Source: Kamptonema formosum PCC 10802
Lineage (GTDB): Bacteria > Cyanobacteriota > Cyanobacteriia > Cyanobacteriales > Oscillatoriaceae
DNA length: 64,000 nucleotides
Direction: 5' to 3'
Assembly: GCF_000332335.1 (NCBI RefSeq)
Contig: NZ_KB235948.1
Coordinates: 1,409,469 to 1,473,468 of the forward strand
Within the stretch, counting starts at the first letter, position 1. Each line of letters opens with the position of its first letter. Both the position numbers and the translations under genes were made by a program. A model generated the notes under the pieces. The model worked only from the letters and a program-made list of their open reading frames with translations, searched no databases and was not told the DNA's origin. Positions 7,253 through 16,585 of this stretch are shown here, piece after piece.

Positions 7253-10084
7253 TCAATTTCCCTGGCAAATTGCATCCAGTAAAAATAGCCCCAATTTCTT
7301 GTGCAGTCCTTTGTTTTGATGCGGGCATCCGTGCTGTATCAGGCACCGAGGGCAGCCCGAGTCGCAATCGCAAGCTTGCGCTAAAGATTGCGCCTTATCC
7401 GCCAATTTTACGAACTCATTAAAAACTGCTTCCGCCGCCCCATTCCCGCCCTCACAGGTATCGAAAAAGTAGCCTGCAACTGAGAGAGTTTGCCCTTCGC
7501 CGCTGCTGAGAACCGCCCCGCTCAAGTCGTGACTGGAACTGAGCACCAGCATGGGAAGGGCAAAGGTAATTTGGTGTTCGATGCTGTGCAGCGCGATGAA
7601 TGCTGGCGAACTCTCCCACAAGTCTTCTACTTCCTCAAAAAGGCTGCCGGTGCCGGCTTTCCTGAAGCTTTGCTTCACCCCGTTCAGCTGATTTCGTAGG
7701 GCTTGAAAAATCCCCCGGTTTATCTCCACCGAAACCACCGGCGCTTCGCACACGGTTTGCAGCGGCTCTTCAAAATTGACTAGCTTTTTCTCTGTCTCGA
7801 TTTCCGCTTGGCGGGTGAGCCGGTGACAGGAAGGACAGGATTTGCTCCCCACCGGCTTGCGATACATCTTGCAAGAAGAGTTCGTGCAGGTTTTCGCCCA
7901 CTCTTTGCTGTAGAGTTTGTAACCTGTGACTGAGGTAATAATTTTTCCCCAAGATAGAGTCAGCCTCAGCCGCCCATCTGCAATGCCGGTGGGGATAATT
8001 TTAGGCTCAGCAAGGGGTTGCAGCGGGGTGATGTCTGTGTCGCTCACTGCTTCGGTGAGCAAACCGGGATTTTGGCTGTAGGGAATTAAGGTAGCTTTTC
8101 CCAGTTCGGTGTCTAGGGTTTCCGAGCGGTATTTGACGAGGTTTCCGCGCTCGTCTTGCGCGGTGTAGATTGCGCCGGGGAAAACTTCCCGGTAGGCGAT
8201 ATGTCGCGACATCTTCTCAAATTCCTCACCGCTTCGCTTGTCGGTGAGTTCGATGGAATCTTGCACCGCGCCGCGCAGGTTGACTTCTCTGTGAGGGTAT
8301 CCCCGCGCCCAAAGATTTCCAGAGTGGCTGAGGGAAATTTTGTTTTGCTGCAGCAACTCACCGGCAATATTCCCCGCAAAATTGCCAAACCGCTCGCTGA
8401 GTTCCACAACCGGCACACCACTTTCAACGCAAGCGCACAGCAAATGTTTCCCCAGGATGGTTGGGTAATCTGGGTTAAAGGAGACGCTCTCCACATCCCC
8501 GCGCAGCAGTTTTTCCGGATACTTCCCGTAATAGTAATCCAGTGCGCTTTGGGCGACCGGCAAAAATATCACTAAGCCCGGATTTTGCCGCCCAACTCGC
8601 CCGACTCGCTGCCAAAAGGACATAATACTTCCCGGATAGCCGCGAATCAGACAGCAATCCAATTCTGGCAAATCAATGCCGGCTTCCAGCGCAGAGGTTG
8701 ACAGGATAACTTGGATTTTACCCGATGAAATTTGCCCGAGAATATCCCGCCGGCGCTCATCTTTCAGCGAGCCGTGAAACAGGGCGACTTTTCTCGCCAG
8801 ATGCTCCTCGCCTTGCAGATTGTTGTGAATGACTTCCAGCAGGCTTTTCACCGCCGAGCGGGAGTTGCAAAACACAATGCCGGTCAGATCGTTGCGCAGC
8901 CAGGAAATGACTGTTTTGCCGGCATCTGGATTGGCGGTTTCGCTGGGTTTGAGGCAGATCAGGGTTCGCCCTTTAGAACCGGCACCGCTGCGCTCAATCA
9001 GGTGGGCGCGATCGCGTTCCCTGCCGCTAAACCGCTGCGCCATTTCGCGGGGGTTGCCGGTGGTAGCGGAGGCAAAGATATATTGAATACTGCTCGAACA
9101 GCCACCGGCTCTGTCTGCAGCTCTCCGCAGCCGGCGCATCAAATTGGCGATATGTGCGCCAAACGCGCCGAAATAGGTGTGCGCTTCATCTATTATAACC
9201 CATTTCAGGTTGCGCAGGAATTGCCGCCAGGGCTCACCCTCTTGCAGTTGCTGAACTTTGTAGAGCTGCCGGTGCAGCAAGTCGGGAGTCAGTCCCAAAA
9301 TTTGCGGCGGGTGCGGGAAAAACAGCTGCTTTCTCTCTTCAATAGAGGTGTCGCCCGTCATCATTCCCACTTTAACTTGCTGCGCCGTTGGGAGCGCTGC
9401 GGCGAGGTTTTGCAATTTGCCAAACTGATCTAATGCTAGCGCTTTTAGGGGGAAAATGTAAAGGGCTGTGGCGCGGGGATTGGCGAGGGCGAACTCGAAG
9501 ATAGCGGGGTTGTAGCAAAGTGTTTTGCCGGAAGCTGTGGGAGTGGCGAGACAGAGGTCTTTTCCCGCTCGCAAACATTCCAGCGCCTCAATTTGATGGG
9601 AGTAGAAACTGGTGATGCCGGTGCGGTTGAGAGCGGTGCGCAGCGCCAAAGGAAGGTCCTTCGGTAAGGGGTGTCTCTCGCAATCGGTAGCTGGGGTGAT
9701 TTCCACAGCGGCGACACTCTCAGAGAGCTCCTCCGCCACAGCGCGAAACCTCTCTTCAGGAATTTTGAGAATCTCCTCACTCAGGGATGGTGCCGGTGGG
9801 GGAAGCTCACCGGCAGGAATGATTTCGCCGGCAGATATTGCCCTCTCCCAGTTTAGCACTTGGTGGAGAGTGTTGGAGCCTTTCGGGAAACTCAGCACCA
9901 ATTTCCCTCCCAGGAGGCTGACGACTTCTCCGGCACCATATTGGCGGGAGATGACAAACTTTCCTCCCTTCAGCCACTCTGGGGGAGTGGGGCTGCCGGT
10001 ATTGCCGGCTCTGATTAAAGCTGCATAATCTGTTGGGTCTTTTTCCTCTGGCATAGGCGGCTCGCACCCCTCAATTTTCAGCAT
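7253..10084 (-). CDS. DEAD/DEAH helicase with DUF1998 domain (MrfA-like)
   Basis: A 943-residue superfamily 2 helicase. Motif I ATPTASGKT is near residue 180, motif II DEAH (WVIIDEAHTYFGAFG) near 295, and motif VI QRVGRVGRQ near 493. Later come a cysteine pair set CTNSSCKMYR...CPSC and a C-terminal DUF1998 region with CDCDSGCPRC...GCPHQNKGLHKK, a likely zinc or metal-binding cluster. This layout is that of MrfA-type proteins, a Bacillus DNA repair helicase for mitomycin damage, and of DUF1998 helicases in some defence loci. No defence partner gene lies beside it, so a repair function is the simpler reading. An alternative start is the ATG at 10054 (MPEEKDP). Confidence 0.85.
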   Translation of the reverse strand: MLKIEGCEPPMPEEKDPTDYAALIRAGNTGSPTPPEWLKGGKFVISRQYGAGEVVSLLGGKLVLSFPKGSNTLHQVLNWERAISAGEIIPAGELPPPAPSLSEEILKIPEERFRAVAEELSESVAAVEITPATDCERHPLPKDLPLALRTALNRTGITSFYSHQIEALECLRAGKDLCLATPTASGKTLCYNPAIFEFALANPRATALYIFPLKALALDQFGKLQNLAAALPTAQQVKVGMMTGDTSIEERKQLFFPHPPQILGLTPDLLHRQLYKVQQLQEGEPWRQFLRNLKWVIIDEAHTYFGAFGAHIANLMRRLRRAADRAGGCSSSIQYIFASATTGNPREMAQRFSGRERDRAHLIERSGAGSKGRTLICLKPSETANPDAGKTVISWLRNDLTGIVFCNSRSAVKSLLEVIHNNLQGEEHLARKVALFHGSLKDERRRDILGQISSGKIQVILSTSALEAGIDLPELDCCLIRGYPGSIMSFWQRVGRVGRQNPGLVIFLPVAQSALDYYYGKYPEKLLRGDVESVSFNPDYPTILGKHLLCACVESGVPVVELSERFGNFAGNIAGELLQQNKISLSHSGNLWARGYPHREVNLRGAVQDSIELTDKRSGEEFEKMSRHIAYREVFPGAIYTAQDERGNLVKYRSETLDTELGKATLIPYSQNPGLLTEAVSDTDITPLQPLAEPKIIPTGIADGRLRLTLSWGKIITSVTGYKLYSKEWAKTCTNSSCKMYRKPVGSKSCPSCHRLTRQAEIETEKKLVNFEEPLQTVCEAPVVSVEINRGIFQALRNQLNGVKQSFRKAGTGSLFEEVEDLWESSPAFIALHSIEHQITFALPMLVLSSSHDLSGAVLSSGEGQTLSVAGYFFDTCEGGNGAAEAVFNEFVKLADKAQSLAQACDCDSGCPRCLIQHGCPHQNKGLHKKLGLFLLDAICQGN

Positions 10085-10262
10085 GTCTTGGTGTTCTAAT
10101 CATTATACAGGAGGGGGAAATTTTCGTCAAGTCGGGGCGAATGCCGGTGTGTGAGGGGGACACCCCACATCAGAAGTAGGGTGCGGAGCGCCGAAAGTAC
10201 GGCACCCCACCCCACAAGATGAAAGGGGCGAGAGAATGCCGGTGTTCCCAGGGATGCCGGTA

Positions 10263-10523
10263 TCAATCTTCTTCATCCCCATCAGGCAACTTTTCCATCT
10301 CCTCGGCAATCATCGCCTGAAAATCCTGCCCGCAGTGAGACTCCAGATGAATCGCTGACGCTAACAGTTCTGCCAAAATCTCAGCCTGCTGTACAGAACT
10401 CAAGTGAGGCAGTTGCAGCTGGTAGAGTAGGGCTTGGACTTTCTGGCACTCTTCACCCAACTCGGCAATTAAGGCTTTCAGGGTGGAGTTGGTAACAGGA
10501 AGTGGGCGATCGCTAATCTGCAT
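10263..10523 (-). CDS. Conserved small cytosolic protein, unknown function
   Basis: An 86-residue acidic protein, predicted mostly helical (STLKALIAELGEECQKVQALLYQLQ, then SSVQQAEILAELLASAIHLESHC) with an acidic tail LPDGDEED. It has no signal peptide, membrane segment or known motif. A HIP1 site (GCGATCGC) lies inside its 5' end. It is isolated on the minus strand between dispersed repeats. I believe similar proteins occur in other cyanobacteria but do not know a function. Confidence 0.6.
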   Translation of the reverse strand: MQISDRPLPVTNSTLKALIAELGEECQKVQALLYQLQLPHLSSVQQAEILAELLASAIHLESHCGQDFQAMIAEEMEKLPDGDEED

Positions 10524-10556
10524 AGTTGTTATTTCCCCAATCGCTTATTATCGTAT

Positions 10557-10587
10557 AGGGGTGCGTTACGCTTTGCTAACGCACCCT
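10557..10587. repeat. Interspersed GTGCGTT palindrome
   Basis: TAGGGGTGCGTTACG and GCTAACGCACCCTA flank a few central bases. This is a weaker copy of the family seen at 27676-27706 and 30224-30258. Confidence 0.5.
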
Positions 10588-10621
10588 ACAAGCTGCTACG
10601 CTTTTCATCTCATCCATAAAA

Positions 10622-10707
10622 TAGGACGTAGGACAGGCGTCTCGCCTGTCCCTATCCCTACTAGCAAGTGAGATGCCTTGTCCGTTACTGAGCTGTCTAT
10701 TGCTATA
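10622..10707 (+). mobile_element. MITE-like element, copy 1 (5' end missing)
   Basis: Shares GGACGTAGGACAGGCGTCTCGC, ACTAGCAAGTGAGATGCCTTG and the right terminal repeat CTATTGCTATA with the copies at 43606, 51304 and 56645, but lacks the left terminal repeat. It has no coding capacity. Confidence 0.65.
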
Positions 10708-10778
10708 AATGTACCCCTATGAATTTTAGGGCCAAACATGAAGTGGGGTGCGTTAAGCTCGCACCGGCACCCCACAAC

Positions 10779-12800
10779 CTAAAACCCCCGCGCCGCACCT
10801 TCGCCGCGCGGATCGGCTGCTCCATCCAACCCCCCATCCGGCGTCACCACAATTGCATTGGCATTCCCCCAACCGGCTCGCTCGTCAATCTTGTGCCCCC
10901 GCCGGCGCAATTCATCGAGCGTTTTCGCATCAAATCCCCCGCTTTCCACTCGCAGCTGATCTGGCAGCCACTGGTGGTGAAATCGCGGCGCACCCACCGC
11001 ACTACCCGCATCCATATCATACACTAGCACATTCAGCACCACCTGCAGCACCGTGGTAATAATTGTACTCCCCCCCGGAGAGCCGGCAGCCATGCGCAAC
11101 TTGCCATTTTCTGTTACAATTGTCGGCGTCATACTGGACAGCGGAGTTTTCCCGGGCGCAATCGCATTTGCCTCTCCCCCCACCAAACCGAACAGGTTGG
11201 GCACACCGGGAGCCGCCGCAAAATCATCCATCTCATTATTGAGCAGAATTCCCGTTCCCGCCGCCACGACACCGGCACCAAAACGCCCATTCACCGTAAA
11301 CGTCAGGCTCACCACATTGCGCTGCTGGTCCACCACCGTCAAGTGCGTAGTATCCTGAGACTCACCCTTAGCAAACTGGCTGAGCGTCTTTGCATCCACC
11401 GGCTTCACCTGACTCGAAAGTCTAGCGCGTTCCATCTGAATTTCCTTGCGGCGAGACGCACCGTAGGCGCGACTGGTGAGCGCCGCCACCGGCACCTTGA
11501 CAAAATCCGGATCTCCCAGATATTCTGACCGGTCAGCATAAGCAATTCGCATCGCTTCCGCCATCAGGTGCACCGCGTCCGCATTGTGCCATCCCAGGGA
11601 TTTCAAATCCGTATCCCCAATAATATTTAAAATCTCCAGCAAGTGCACCCCACCTGACGAAGGCGGCGGCATAGAGCAGATTTCCCAGACTCGGAAAACC
11701 CCACACACCGGCTTCCGCCAGATGGGTTTGTAAGCTTTCAAGTCTTCCAGCGATATTATACCGCCATTTTTCTGCATATCAATAGTGATAGCGCGGGCAA
11801 TCTCGCCGGTGTAGAAACTCTGAGGGTTGGCGGCAATTTTCTCCAGCGTCTTTGCCAAATCCCGCTGCACCAACTTATCCCCAACCGCATACATTTTACC
11901 ATTGCGGGTGAAAATCTCGCGGGCGGCGGGGTTGCTGAGCAGCATTTGTTGGCGTTCAAGAGCGGATTTGATGAATATCTCACCCACAGCAAAGCCATCG
12001 CGAGCGAGATGAATGGCAGGTTGCACCACAGTTGCCCAAGGCAATTTACCATACTGCCGGTGAACTTCATAAAGACCGGCAGCCGTTCCCGGCACCCCCG
12101 CCGCCAAATGCCCGTCCAAACTCGCCCTGGGGCGCACCTTACCCGCCCTATCCAGATACATATCGCGCGTCGCACGCATGGGTGCTCGCTCCCGGAAATC
12201 CAGCGCTTTCGTCTCGCCGGTATCCGACTGGCGCAGCAGCAGAAACCCCCCGCCGCCGATGCCGGCAGAAAAAGGCTCGGCGACAGAAATCGCAAAAGCC
12301 GTCGCCACCGCCGCATCAACCGCATTGCCACCCTGTTTCAGCATAGCCAAACCGGCATCGCTCGCCATAGGGTGAGCGGAGACAACCATCGCCTGCAGTG
12401 CCGGTGATTTTTTGGCAGGGTGCCGCTCAAGGGTTGCCGGTTGGCAAGAACCCAGGAAGAGAGAAACCGCCACCCAGAGTGTGACACTAATTGCATGTCG
12501 AGATTTGTGCTGGCTTTCAGTGAAAGGGAGGCTGAGCCGGCGCGCGTTCGTATGCCCTGCAATGCCTTTGTCACCGCCGGCAATCCTTTTGTATTGCCCT
12601 GCAATGCTTATGTCATCGCCGGCAAAAGCTTGAAATTTGTGCTGACTTTCAGTGAAACGGAGGCAGAGCCTCCCGACACTCACTCCCCGGCTGAGCCAGG
12701 GAGCGAAAGAAACGAGGAAAACCCCTTTTTTTTCGCCCTCTCCCCGCTGACGGGGAGGGGGTTGGGGGTGGGGTTCCGGCTCGCAAAAACTTTTAATCAT
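10779..12800 (-). CDS. ggt: Gamma-glutamyltransferase, probable lipoprotein
   Basis: The enzyme transfers or hydrolyses the gamma-glutamyl group of glutathione. The conserved part starts at ALQAMVVSAHPMASDAGLAML, includes GGNAVDAAVATAFAISVAEPFSAGIGGGG, and has the self-processing nucleophile threonine in SQDTTHLTVVD, then GILLNNEMDDF and SSMTPTIV. About 560 residues match the family. A hydrophobic stretch ending LFLGSC is a good lipobox, so the mature protein probably begins at that cysteine. The first ~105 residues of the open frame translate dispersed repeats (12501-12800) and are unlikely to be real; no ATG, GTG or TTG with a proper signal peptide was found, so the true start is unresolved and the gene may have lost its start to repeat insertion. 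Confidence 0.8.
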   Translation of the reverse strand: MIKSFCEPEPHPQPPPRQRGEGEKKGVFLVSFAPWLSRGVSVGRLCLRFTESQHKFQAFAGDDISIAGQYKRIAGGDKGIAGHTNARRLSLPFTESQHKSRHAISVTLWVAVSLFLGSCQPATLERHPAKKSPALQAMVVSAHPMASDAGLAMLKQGGNAVDAAVATAFAISVAEPFSAGIGGGGFLLLRQSDTGETKALDFRERAPMRATRDMYLDRAGKVRPRASLDGHLAAGVPGTAAGLYEVHRQYGKLPWATVVQPAIHLARDGFAVGEIFIKSALERQQMLLSNPAAREIFTRNGKMYAVGDKLVQRDLAKTLEKIAANPQSFYTGEIARAITIDMQKNGGIISLEDLKAYKPIWRKPVCGVFRVWEICSMPPPSSGGVHLLEILNIIGDTDLKSLGWHNADAVHLMAEAMRIAYADRSEYLGDPDFVKVPVAALTSRAYGASRRKEIQMERARLSSQVKPVDAKTLSQFAKGESQDTTHLTVVDQQRNVVSLTFTVNGRFGAGVVAAGTGILLNNEMDDFAAAPGVPNLFGLVGGEANAIAPGKTPLSSMTPTIVTENGKLRMAAGSPGGSTIITTVLQVVLNVLVYDMDAGSAVGAPRFHHQWLPDQLRVESGGFDAKTLDELRRRGHKIDERAGWGNANAIVVTPDGGLDGAADPRGEGAARGF
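12501..12680. repeat. Direct repeats at the 5' end of the ggt frame
   Basis: TTTGTGCTG(G/A)CTTTCAGTGAAA appears near 12506 and again near 12637. Between them CCCTGCAATGC..T.TGTCA.CGCCGGC is present twice in tandem. The repeats are read through in the ggt frame as FTESQHK and IAG-rich peptide. Confidence 0.7.
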
Positions 12801-12824
12801 CCTTCTCGTGCCCTCTCAACGGAA

Positions 12825-14240
12825 CTACCGATAGTAACCCGTAGTGCGGAGGAAATTGCGCAAATAATCTAGATATTGAGTGCGATCGCTGCCATCGTAA
12901 CTGTCGAGCACCTGACTCCAGCCTTCTCGCCCCTCACCGAGCAAGTGTTTTTCTGCCAGGTAAGCAGCCAAAACAGCTCTCACATCCTGATTCTGCGAGC
13001 GCCGGTTTTCATAGTCCTGCCACAGCTGGCTGGCACTTGCAGCGACTAAACTGGGGTACTGGCGGGTGACATCAAACATTTGCCCCTGCCGGTACTGCAA
13101 GATTTGCAAAGGGGAGGGGACTTCCGGAGCGCTAGCGGCAAATTGCACGCCAAATCTGCGATCCGAACTCTCAAATTCCGGGATGCCGTCGAGGTCGAAG
13201 TCTTTCAGCTTGTAACCGGCATATCCCCAGGGCTGTTGCATATAACTGTACTGTCTGGAAGACGGGACGTACCGATAAATTAAGGAATAGGAGCAGCAGC
13301 CGCGAGCGCGGGGGAAAAAATCCACCAAAATCTCCGGCTCCCTGTCCCCATCTAAATCTTGCAGCCGGAACCCTAAATTGGCGCTAATTCCCGCCCCCAC
13401 CGGCAGGGGGGTGTCGAGCAGGATTTCATCCCCCCGCTTAACTTGCAAGCGCGGGTTGGTGTAGACGAAGTTTTCTCTCTCATAAAACAGTTGCGCCCGC
13501 ACTAAACCGCTAGGGGATGTTTGAATTTCCGACTGCACGCCGGCGGTGTTGGGTGTGGTGACAGCATATTGGGGCGGAACCGGCGAGGCTTTTCCGGAAC
13601 TGGCGAGAGCTTGACAGATAAAGGAAGCCACTTCCGCTCGCGTCGCTTCCCGATTGGGGTTGAGCAACCGCAGATTGGGATAGTTAACCGCCAGACCTTT
13701 TTCTGTTGCGCCGGCAATCCCATTTGCCGTCTCAGGCGGAATTGATGCGGCGTCATCATACACCAAGTTTAAGTCGCTCGCCGCAAAGTTTTTTGGTGTG
13801 AAATTCAGCCCGTTGGCGAGGGAAACCAGCGCTTGAGCGCGAGTGACTGGCGCGGCAGGCTGGAATACGCCGCCGGGAAAGCCGGCAAGAAAGCCGGTTT
13901 CGCGCGCGGTGTTAAACGCCCTCACCTCCGGACTTTGGGCGCTAGCGTCAGCCGGTGGGGTTTCGCTGCTAGCTGCCGGCGCTTTGCGGAAGGCTTTGCT
14001 GACGATTGTGGCGAATTCCCCCCACGTCACCGAGGCGTTGGGGCGGAAGCTCCCATCCCCGAACCCGAGGAAAACTCCCCGATCGGCCAGTTCTTCTACG
14101 CACAATTGCGCCCAGTGCCCCTGTACGTCGTAAAATGCAGTCCGGGCTGCGGCTGGAGTTTGAATTGCCCAGGGGAGCGCCGTACTGGCTGCCATTCCCA
14201 CTGCAGCCAGGAAGGCTGAGCCGATTTGCCATTTATCCAT
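12825..14240 (-). CDS. SLH-domain envelope protein with FG-GAP-like C-terminal part
   Basis: A 471-residue exported protein. After a signal peptide (MDKWQIGSAFLAAVGMAASTALP) come three S-layer homology domains (FYDVQGHWAQ...GDGSFRPNASVTWGEF; TGFLAGFPGGVFQPAAPVTRAQAL; AVNYPNLRLLNPNREATRAEVASF), which in cyanobacteria bind cell-wall polymers. The C-terminal half holds DLDGDREPEILVDFF, CCSYSLIYRY and DFDLDGIPEF, a calcium-binding FG-GAP/VCBS-like segment, and ends DSYDGSDRTQYLDYLRNFLRTTGYYR. That half is paralogous to the protein at 19225-20067, which lacks SLH domains. The ATG at 14240 follows AGAGG by 8 bases. The product probably sits on the peptidoglycan or outer membrane face. Confidence 0.85.
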   Translation of the reverse strand: MDKWQIGSAFLAAVGMAASTALPWAIQTPAAARTAFYDVQGHWAQLCVEELADRGVFLGFGDGSFRPNASVTWGEFATIVSKAFRKAPAASSETPPADASAQSPEVRAFNTARETGFLAGFPGGVFQPAAPVTRAQALVSLANGLNFTPKNFAASDLNLVYDDAASIPPETANGIAGATEKGLAVNYPNLRLLNPNREATRAEVASFICQALASSGKASPVPPQYAVTTPNTAGVQSEIQTSPSGLVRAQLFYERENFVYTNPRLQVKRGDEILLDTPLPVGAGISANLGFRLQDLDGDREPEILVDFFPRARGCCSYSLIYRYVPSSRQYSYMQQPWGYAGYKLKDFDLDGIPEFESSDRRFGVQFAASAPEVPSPLQILQYRQGQMFDVTRQYPSLVAASASQLWQDYENRRSQNQDVRAVLAAYLAEKHLLGEGREGWSQVLDSYDGSDRTQYLDYLRNFLRTTGYYR

Positions 14241-14392
14241 GTTTAGCACCTCTGTTAGTTTGCTCTCTTCTTAGTTATTTTATACCCTTTCCCGCCCTTA
14301 ACTTTTTGGTCGCCCGCCGGCACTCCGCACACTTTCTTTGCATTTTAGCTCGTTCTACCCAGTTGGGTGCGCTGGGTCGCACCCCGCTTTCC

Positions 14393-14770
14393 CTACAGCC
14401 CGCTCAAGTTAGAAATGACCTCCTCAGCTAATGTTAAACATGTGTTGGCGATTTCAGACAGTCCGGGGAAAAAAGCGACATAATCAGCTTGGTTGCGAAA
14501 CTTTCGCAAGCGCTTCAAGTTGCGTCCTACTGACTGGCGTAGTGGATCGGGACTGAGTTCAAATTGTTCCGGTACATAGCTGTGAGCGTCACCTGTTGTG
14601 GGAATGAAATGCCCCTCCTTATCTTCCAAATTGTCTTTCGCCAAGTTGAAAGCTGCGTAATAGGCCAGATGGATAGCCGCACGCCTTCAGGCTTCCAGAC
14701 TCTCAGGAGGAGTCGCTTGACTGGCAAGTTCTTTCGCTAGATTAAGGTACTGCAACCAGTCAAAACTCAT
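14393..14770 (-). pseudogene. HEPN-domain toxin gene interrupted by an in-frame TGA
   Basis: Translation from ATG 14770 gives MSFDWLQYLNLAKELASQA..., then TGA at codon 28 (14687-14689), and continues in the same frame as RRAAIHLAYYAAFNLAKDNLEDKEGHF, GDAHSYVPEQF and LRKFRNQADY to the natural stop at 14393. Without the stop the product would be a ~125-residue HEPN-family protein. A CGA to TGA change (Arg to stop) would explain it, giving EA-R-RRAAI. The ATG overlaps the stop of the upstream partner gene. HEPN proteins are often RNase or nucleotidyl-modified toxins; activity of this one is inferred from family only. Internal reinitiation or a sequencing error cannot be excluded. Confidence 0.75.
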
Positions 14771-15143
14771 CGGGGAACTCCAGAAGGGTAACAAACACCT
14801 TTCGCACCTCGTATGGGAGCCCCAGCTCCCACTCTTTATCCAAGTGCTTGAGCCGGTCGAGCGCCTCCTCTGGCTCGCGCCCTGTCAAAATTGACAGTAT
14901 CAAGTCGGCACAGTTTAGGATTTCTGGATCGTGGGCAACCTGTAGGAATAGCTGCTCGTCGGGAAAGTGCCGGCGGATATGTTCGGGAGCGGATCGCAAG
15001 GTAGGAACCAGAAACGGATATTTCTCCAGAAACTGCACAACTTCTGCTTTCTCCCGGAAGGTGTACAGTCGCTCCAGTAATTCAATGTCTGACGGGTAAA
15101 TGGCCAGAGTGGCGGCAGAGCCGGTTTGAACTGAGTCTGTCAT
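14760..15143 (-). CDS. Partner protein of the HEPN gene (putative antitoxin)
   Basis: A 127-residue cytosolic protein with SDIELLERLYTFREKAEVVQFLEKYPFLVPTL, HFPDEQLFLQVAHDPEI and a C-terminal beta region LPYEVRKVFVTLLEF. I recall this type from cyanobacteria immediately upstream of MSFDW-type HEPN genes. The two genes overlap by 11 bp, which argues for coupled translation of a two-component module. No DNA-binding or nucleotidyltransferase motif is visible, so the antitoxin role is inferred from position alone. The gene is intact although its partner carries a stop codon. Confidence 0.6.
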   Translation of the reverse strand: MTDSVQTGSAATLAIYPSDIELLERLYTFREKAEVVQFLEKYPFLVPTLRSAPEHIRRHFPDEQLFLQVAHDPEILNCADLILSILTGREPEEALDRLKHLDKEWELGLPYEVRKVFVTLLEFPDEF

Positions 15144-15544
15144 ATCACACCTCCAAAGCGAGCGCGTATGCTATATATTTTAGCACCCCTAACTGAGATT
15201 GACGGCGGCATAGCGTCCAAGTTCCCTGCAGTTCTGGCTTTCCGCCCTTGCGAACCCCGACTAACTCCGATATGGGAATTCCCATATCGGCTGAAAGATA
15301 TTCTAGAAAAGCCCCTGTGCTATTGAGACGGAGGCATTGCGAATCCCCCGCCTATATCGGAATTGCAATTAACCTACCAGAGATGGTATATCAGAAACCC
15401 GGTTTCTTAAAGAAATCGGGTTTTGGGGCCCCCGGCAGTTGCGGAAATCATTTAGAACTGCTATATCAGAGTAGAAATAGCAAAACCACGTTCAAGGTTA
15501 GAGACAGGCTTGACTCCCCCCACTCCCGTGATATAATTAGTAAT
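15144..15544. other. Gene-free stretch upstream of ribokinase
   Basis: Holds GGGAATTCCCATATCGG-type palindromic fragments and one member of the AGAAACCCGGTTTCT family (15393-15424). An open frame runs through it into ribokinase, but it translates the repeats and is not supported as protein. Confidence 0.6.
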
Positions 15545-16474
15545 ATGAGCGTCATCGTTTTCGGCAGCATCAACATGGACTTGGTAGCCAAAACCCACCG
15601 GCTCCCTGTCGCCGGCGAAACAGTTGCCGGTCACACTTTTTTTACCGCCCCTGGGGGCAAAGGTGCCAATCAAGCCGTCGCCGCCGCCCGCTTGGGCGTA
15701 CCGGCACGCCTCGTCGGGCGCGTCGGCAACGACAGCTTCGGGAAGGAGCTGCTCGCCAGTCTGCAAGCCGCCGGTGTGGACACCGGCAGCGTCTCGGCTG
15801 ACCCCTCCGCCAGCACCGGCATCGCTGCGATCGCAGTAGATGACGCCGGGGAAAACACCATCATCATCGCTGCAGGTGCCAACGGGTGCGCCGGTGACAC
15901 GGAGTGCGATCGCCTCGCGCAACTGCTCCCCGGAGCTGCCGCCTTGCTCTTGCAGCTAGAAATTCCCCTCAGCGCAGTCCTCGCCGCCGCCCGCGCCGCC
16001 CGCGCCGCACAGGTGCCGGTGATTCTCGACCCCGCACCGGCACGCGCCGGCATCCCCGCCGAACTCTACTCCCTGGCGGACATCATCACCCCCAACGAAA
16101 TCGAAGCGTCCCAGCTAGCCGGCTTTCCCGTCAGCGATCGCAAAACCGCAGCCCTCGCCGCCGCTGAATTCCGCCGGCGCGGTGCCGGCACGGCGATTGT
16201 CAAGCTGGGCGATCGCGGCGTCTTCTGCGCCGCAGCGGAAGAAAGCTTCTTTGTGCCGGCGTTTCCCGTCCGAGTTGCTGACACCGTAGCTGCCGGTGAC
16301 GCCTTCAGCGGTGCCCTCGCCGCTGCGATCGCAGCAGGCTTGCCCCTGCGCCAAGCCGTCGTCTGGGGGGCAGCTGCCGGCGCTCTGTGCGCCACCAAAG
16401 CCGGCGCTCAGCCGTCTCTCCCCCACCGGCACGAATTCGAGGCGTTTCTCACAGAGAGAGGCGTGGAACTTTAG
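15545..16474 (+). CDS. rbsK: Ribokinase (PfkB family)
   Basis: ATP-dependent phosphorylation of ribose to ribose 5-phosphate in the cytosol. The 309-residue product starts MSVIVFGSINMDLVAKTHRLPVAGETV, carries the substrate-side signature GGKGANQAVAAARLG near residue 38, a NEIEASQLAG motif, and the catalytic PfkB signature DTVAAGDAFSGALA near residue 246, whose Asp is the expected base. Length and motifs fit ribokinase; another sugar kinase of the family is possible. The ATG at 15545 is chosen over longer frames because the upstream codons are repeat-derived. Unusually rich in GCCGGC/HIP1 words, with four GCGATCGC-type sites. A palindrome follows the stop. Confidence 0.85.
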   Translation: MSVIVFGSINMDLVAKTHRLPVAGETVAGHTFFTAPGGKGANQAVAAARLGVPARLVGRVGNDSFGKELLASLQAAGVDTGSVSADPSASTGIAAIAVDDAGENTIIIAAGANGCAGDTECDRLAQLLPGAAALLLQLEIPLSAVLAAARAARAAQVPVILDPAPARAGIPAELYSLADIITPNEIEASQLAGFPVSDRKTAALAAAEFRRRGAGTAIVKLGDRGVFCAAAEESFFVPAFPVRVADTVAAGDAFSGALAAAIAAGLPLRQAVVWGAAAGALCATKAGAQPSLPHRHEFEAFLTERGVEL

Positions 16475-16508
16475 AGTTGCGATAGCGGTTTGCATATTAG
16501 AGGTATTG

Positions 16509-16541
16509 AGAACCCCGGTTTCTTAAAGAAACCGGGGTTCT
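16509..16541. repeat. AGAACCCCGGTTTCT palindrome after ribokinase
   Basis: Arms AGAACCCCGGTTTCT and AGAAACCGGGGTTCT around TAA. A member of the dispersed family also found at 15393, 49156, 50716 and 52860. It lacks a T-run, so intrinsic termination is doubtful. Confidence 0.8.
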
Positions 16542-16585
16542 GGGGCGTACTTCATCAAGCGTGAGAACCGCGATAATTTCACAAT

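Noticed and set aside
7253..10084. DISARM or other defence helicase
   Set aside because: DUF1998 helicase stands alone without methyltransferase or partner genes; MrfA-type repair is simpler.
15248..15544. N-terminal extension of ribokinase
   Set aside because: Translates an intergenic palindrome; the conserved protein begins at ATG 15545.
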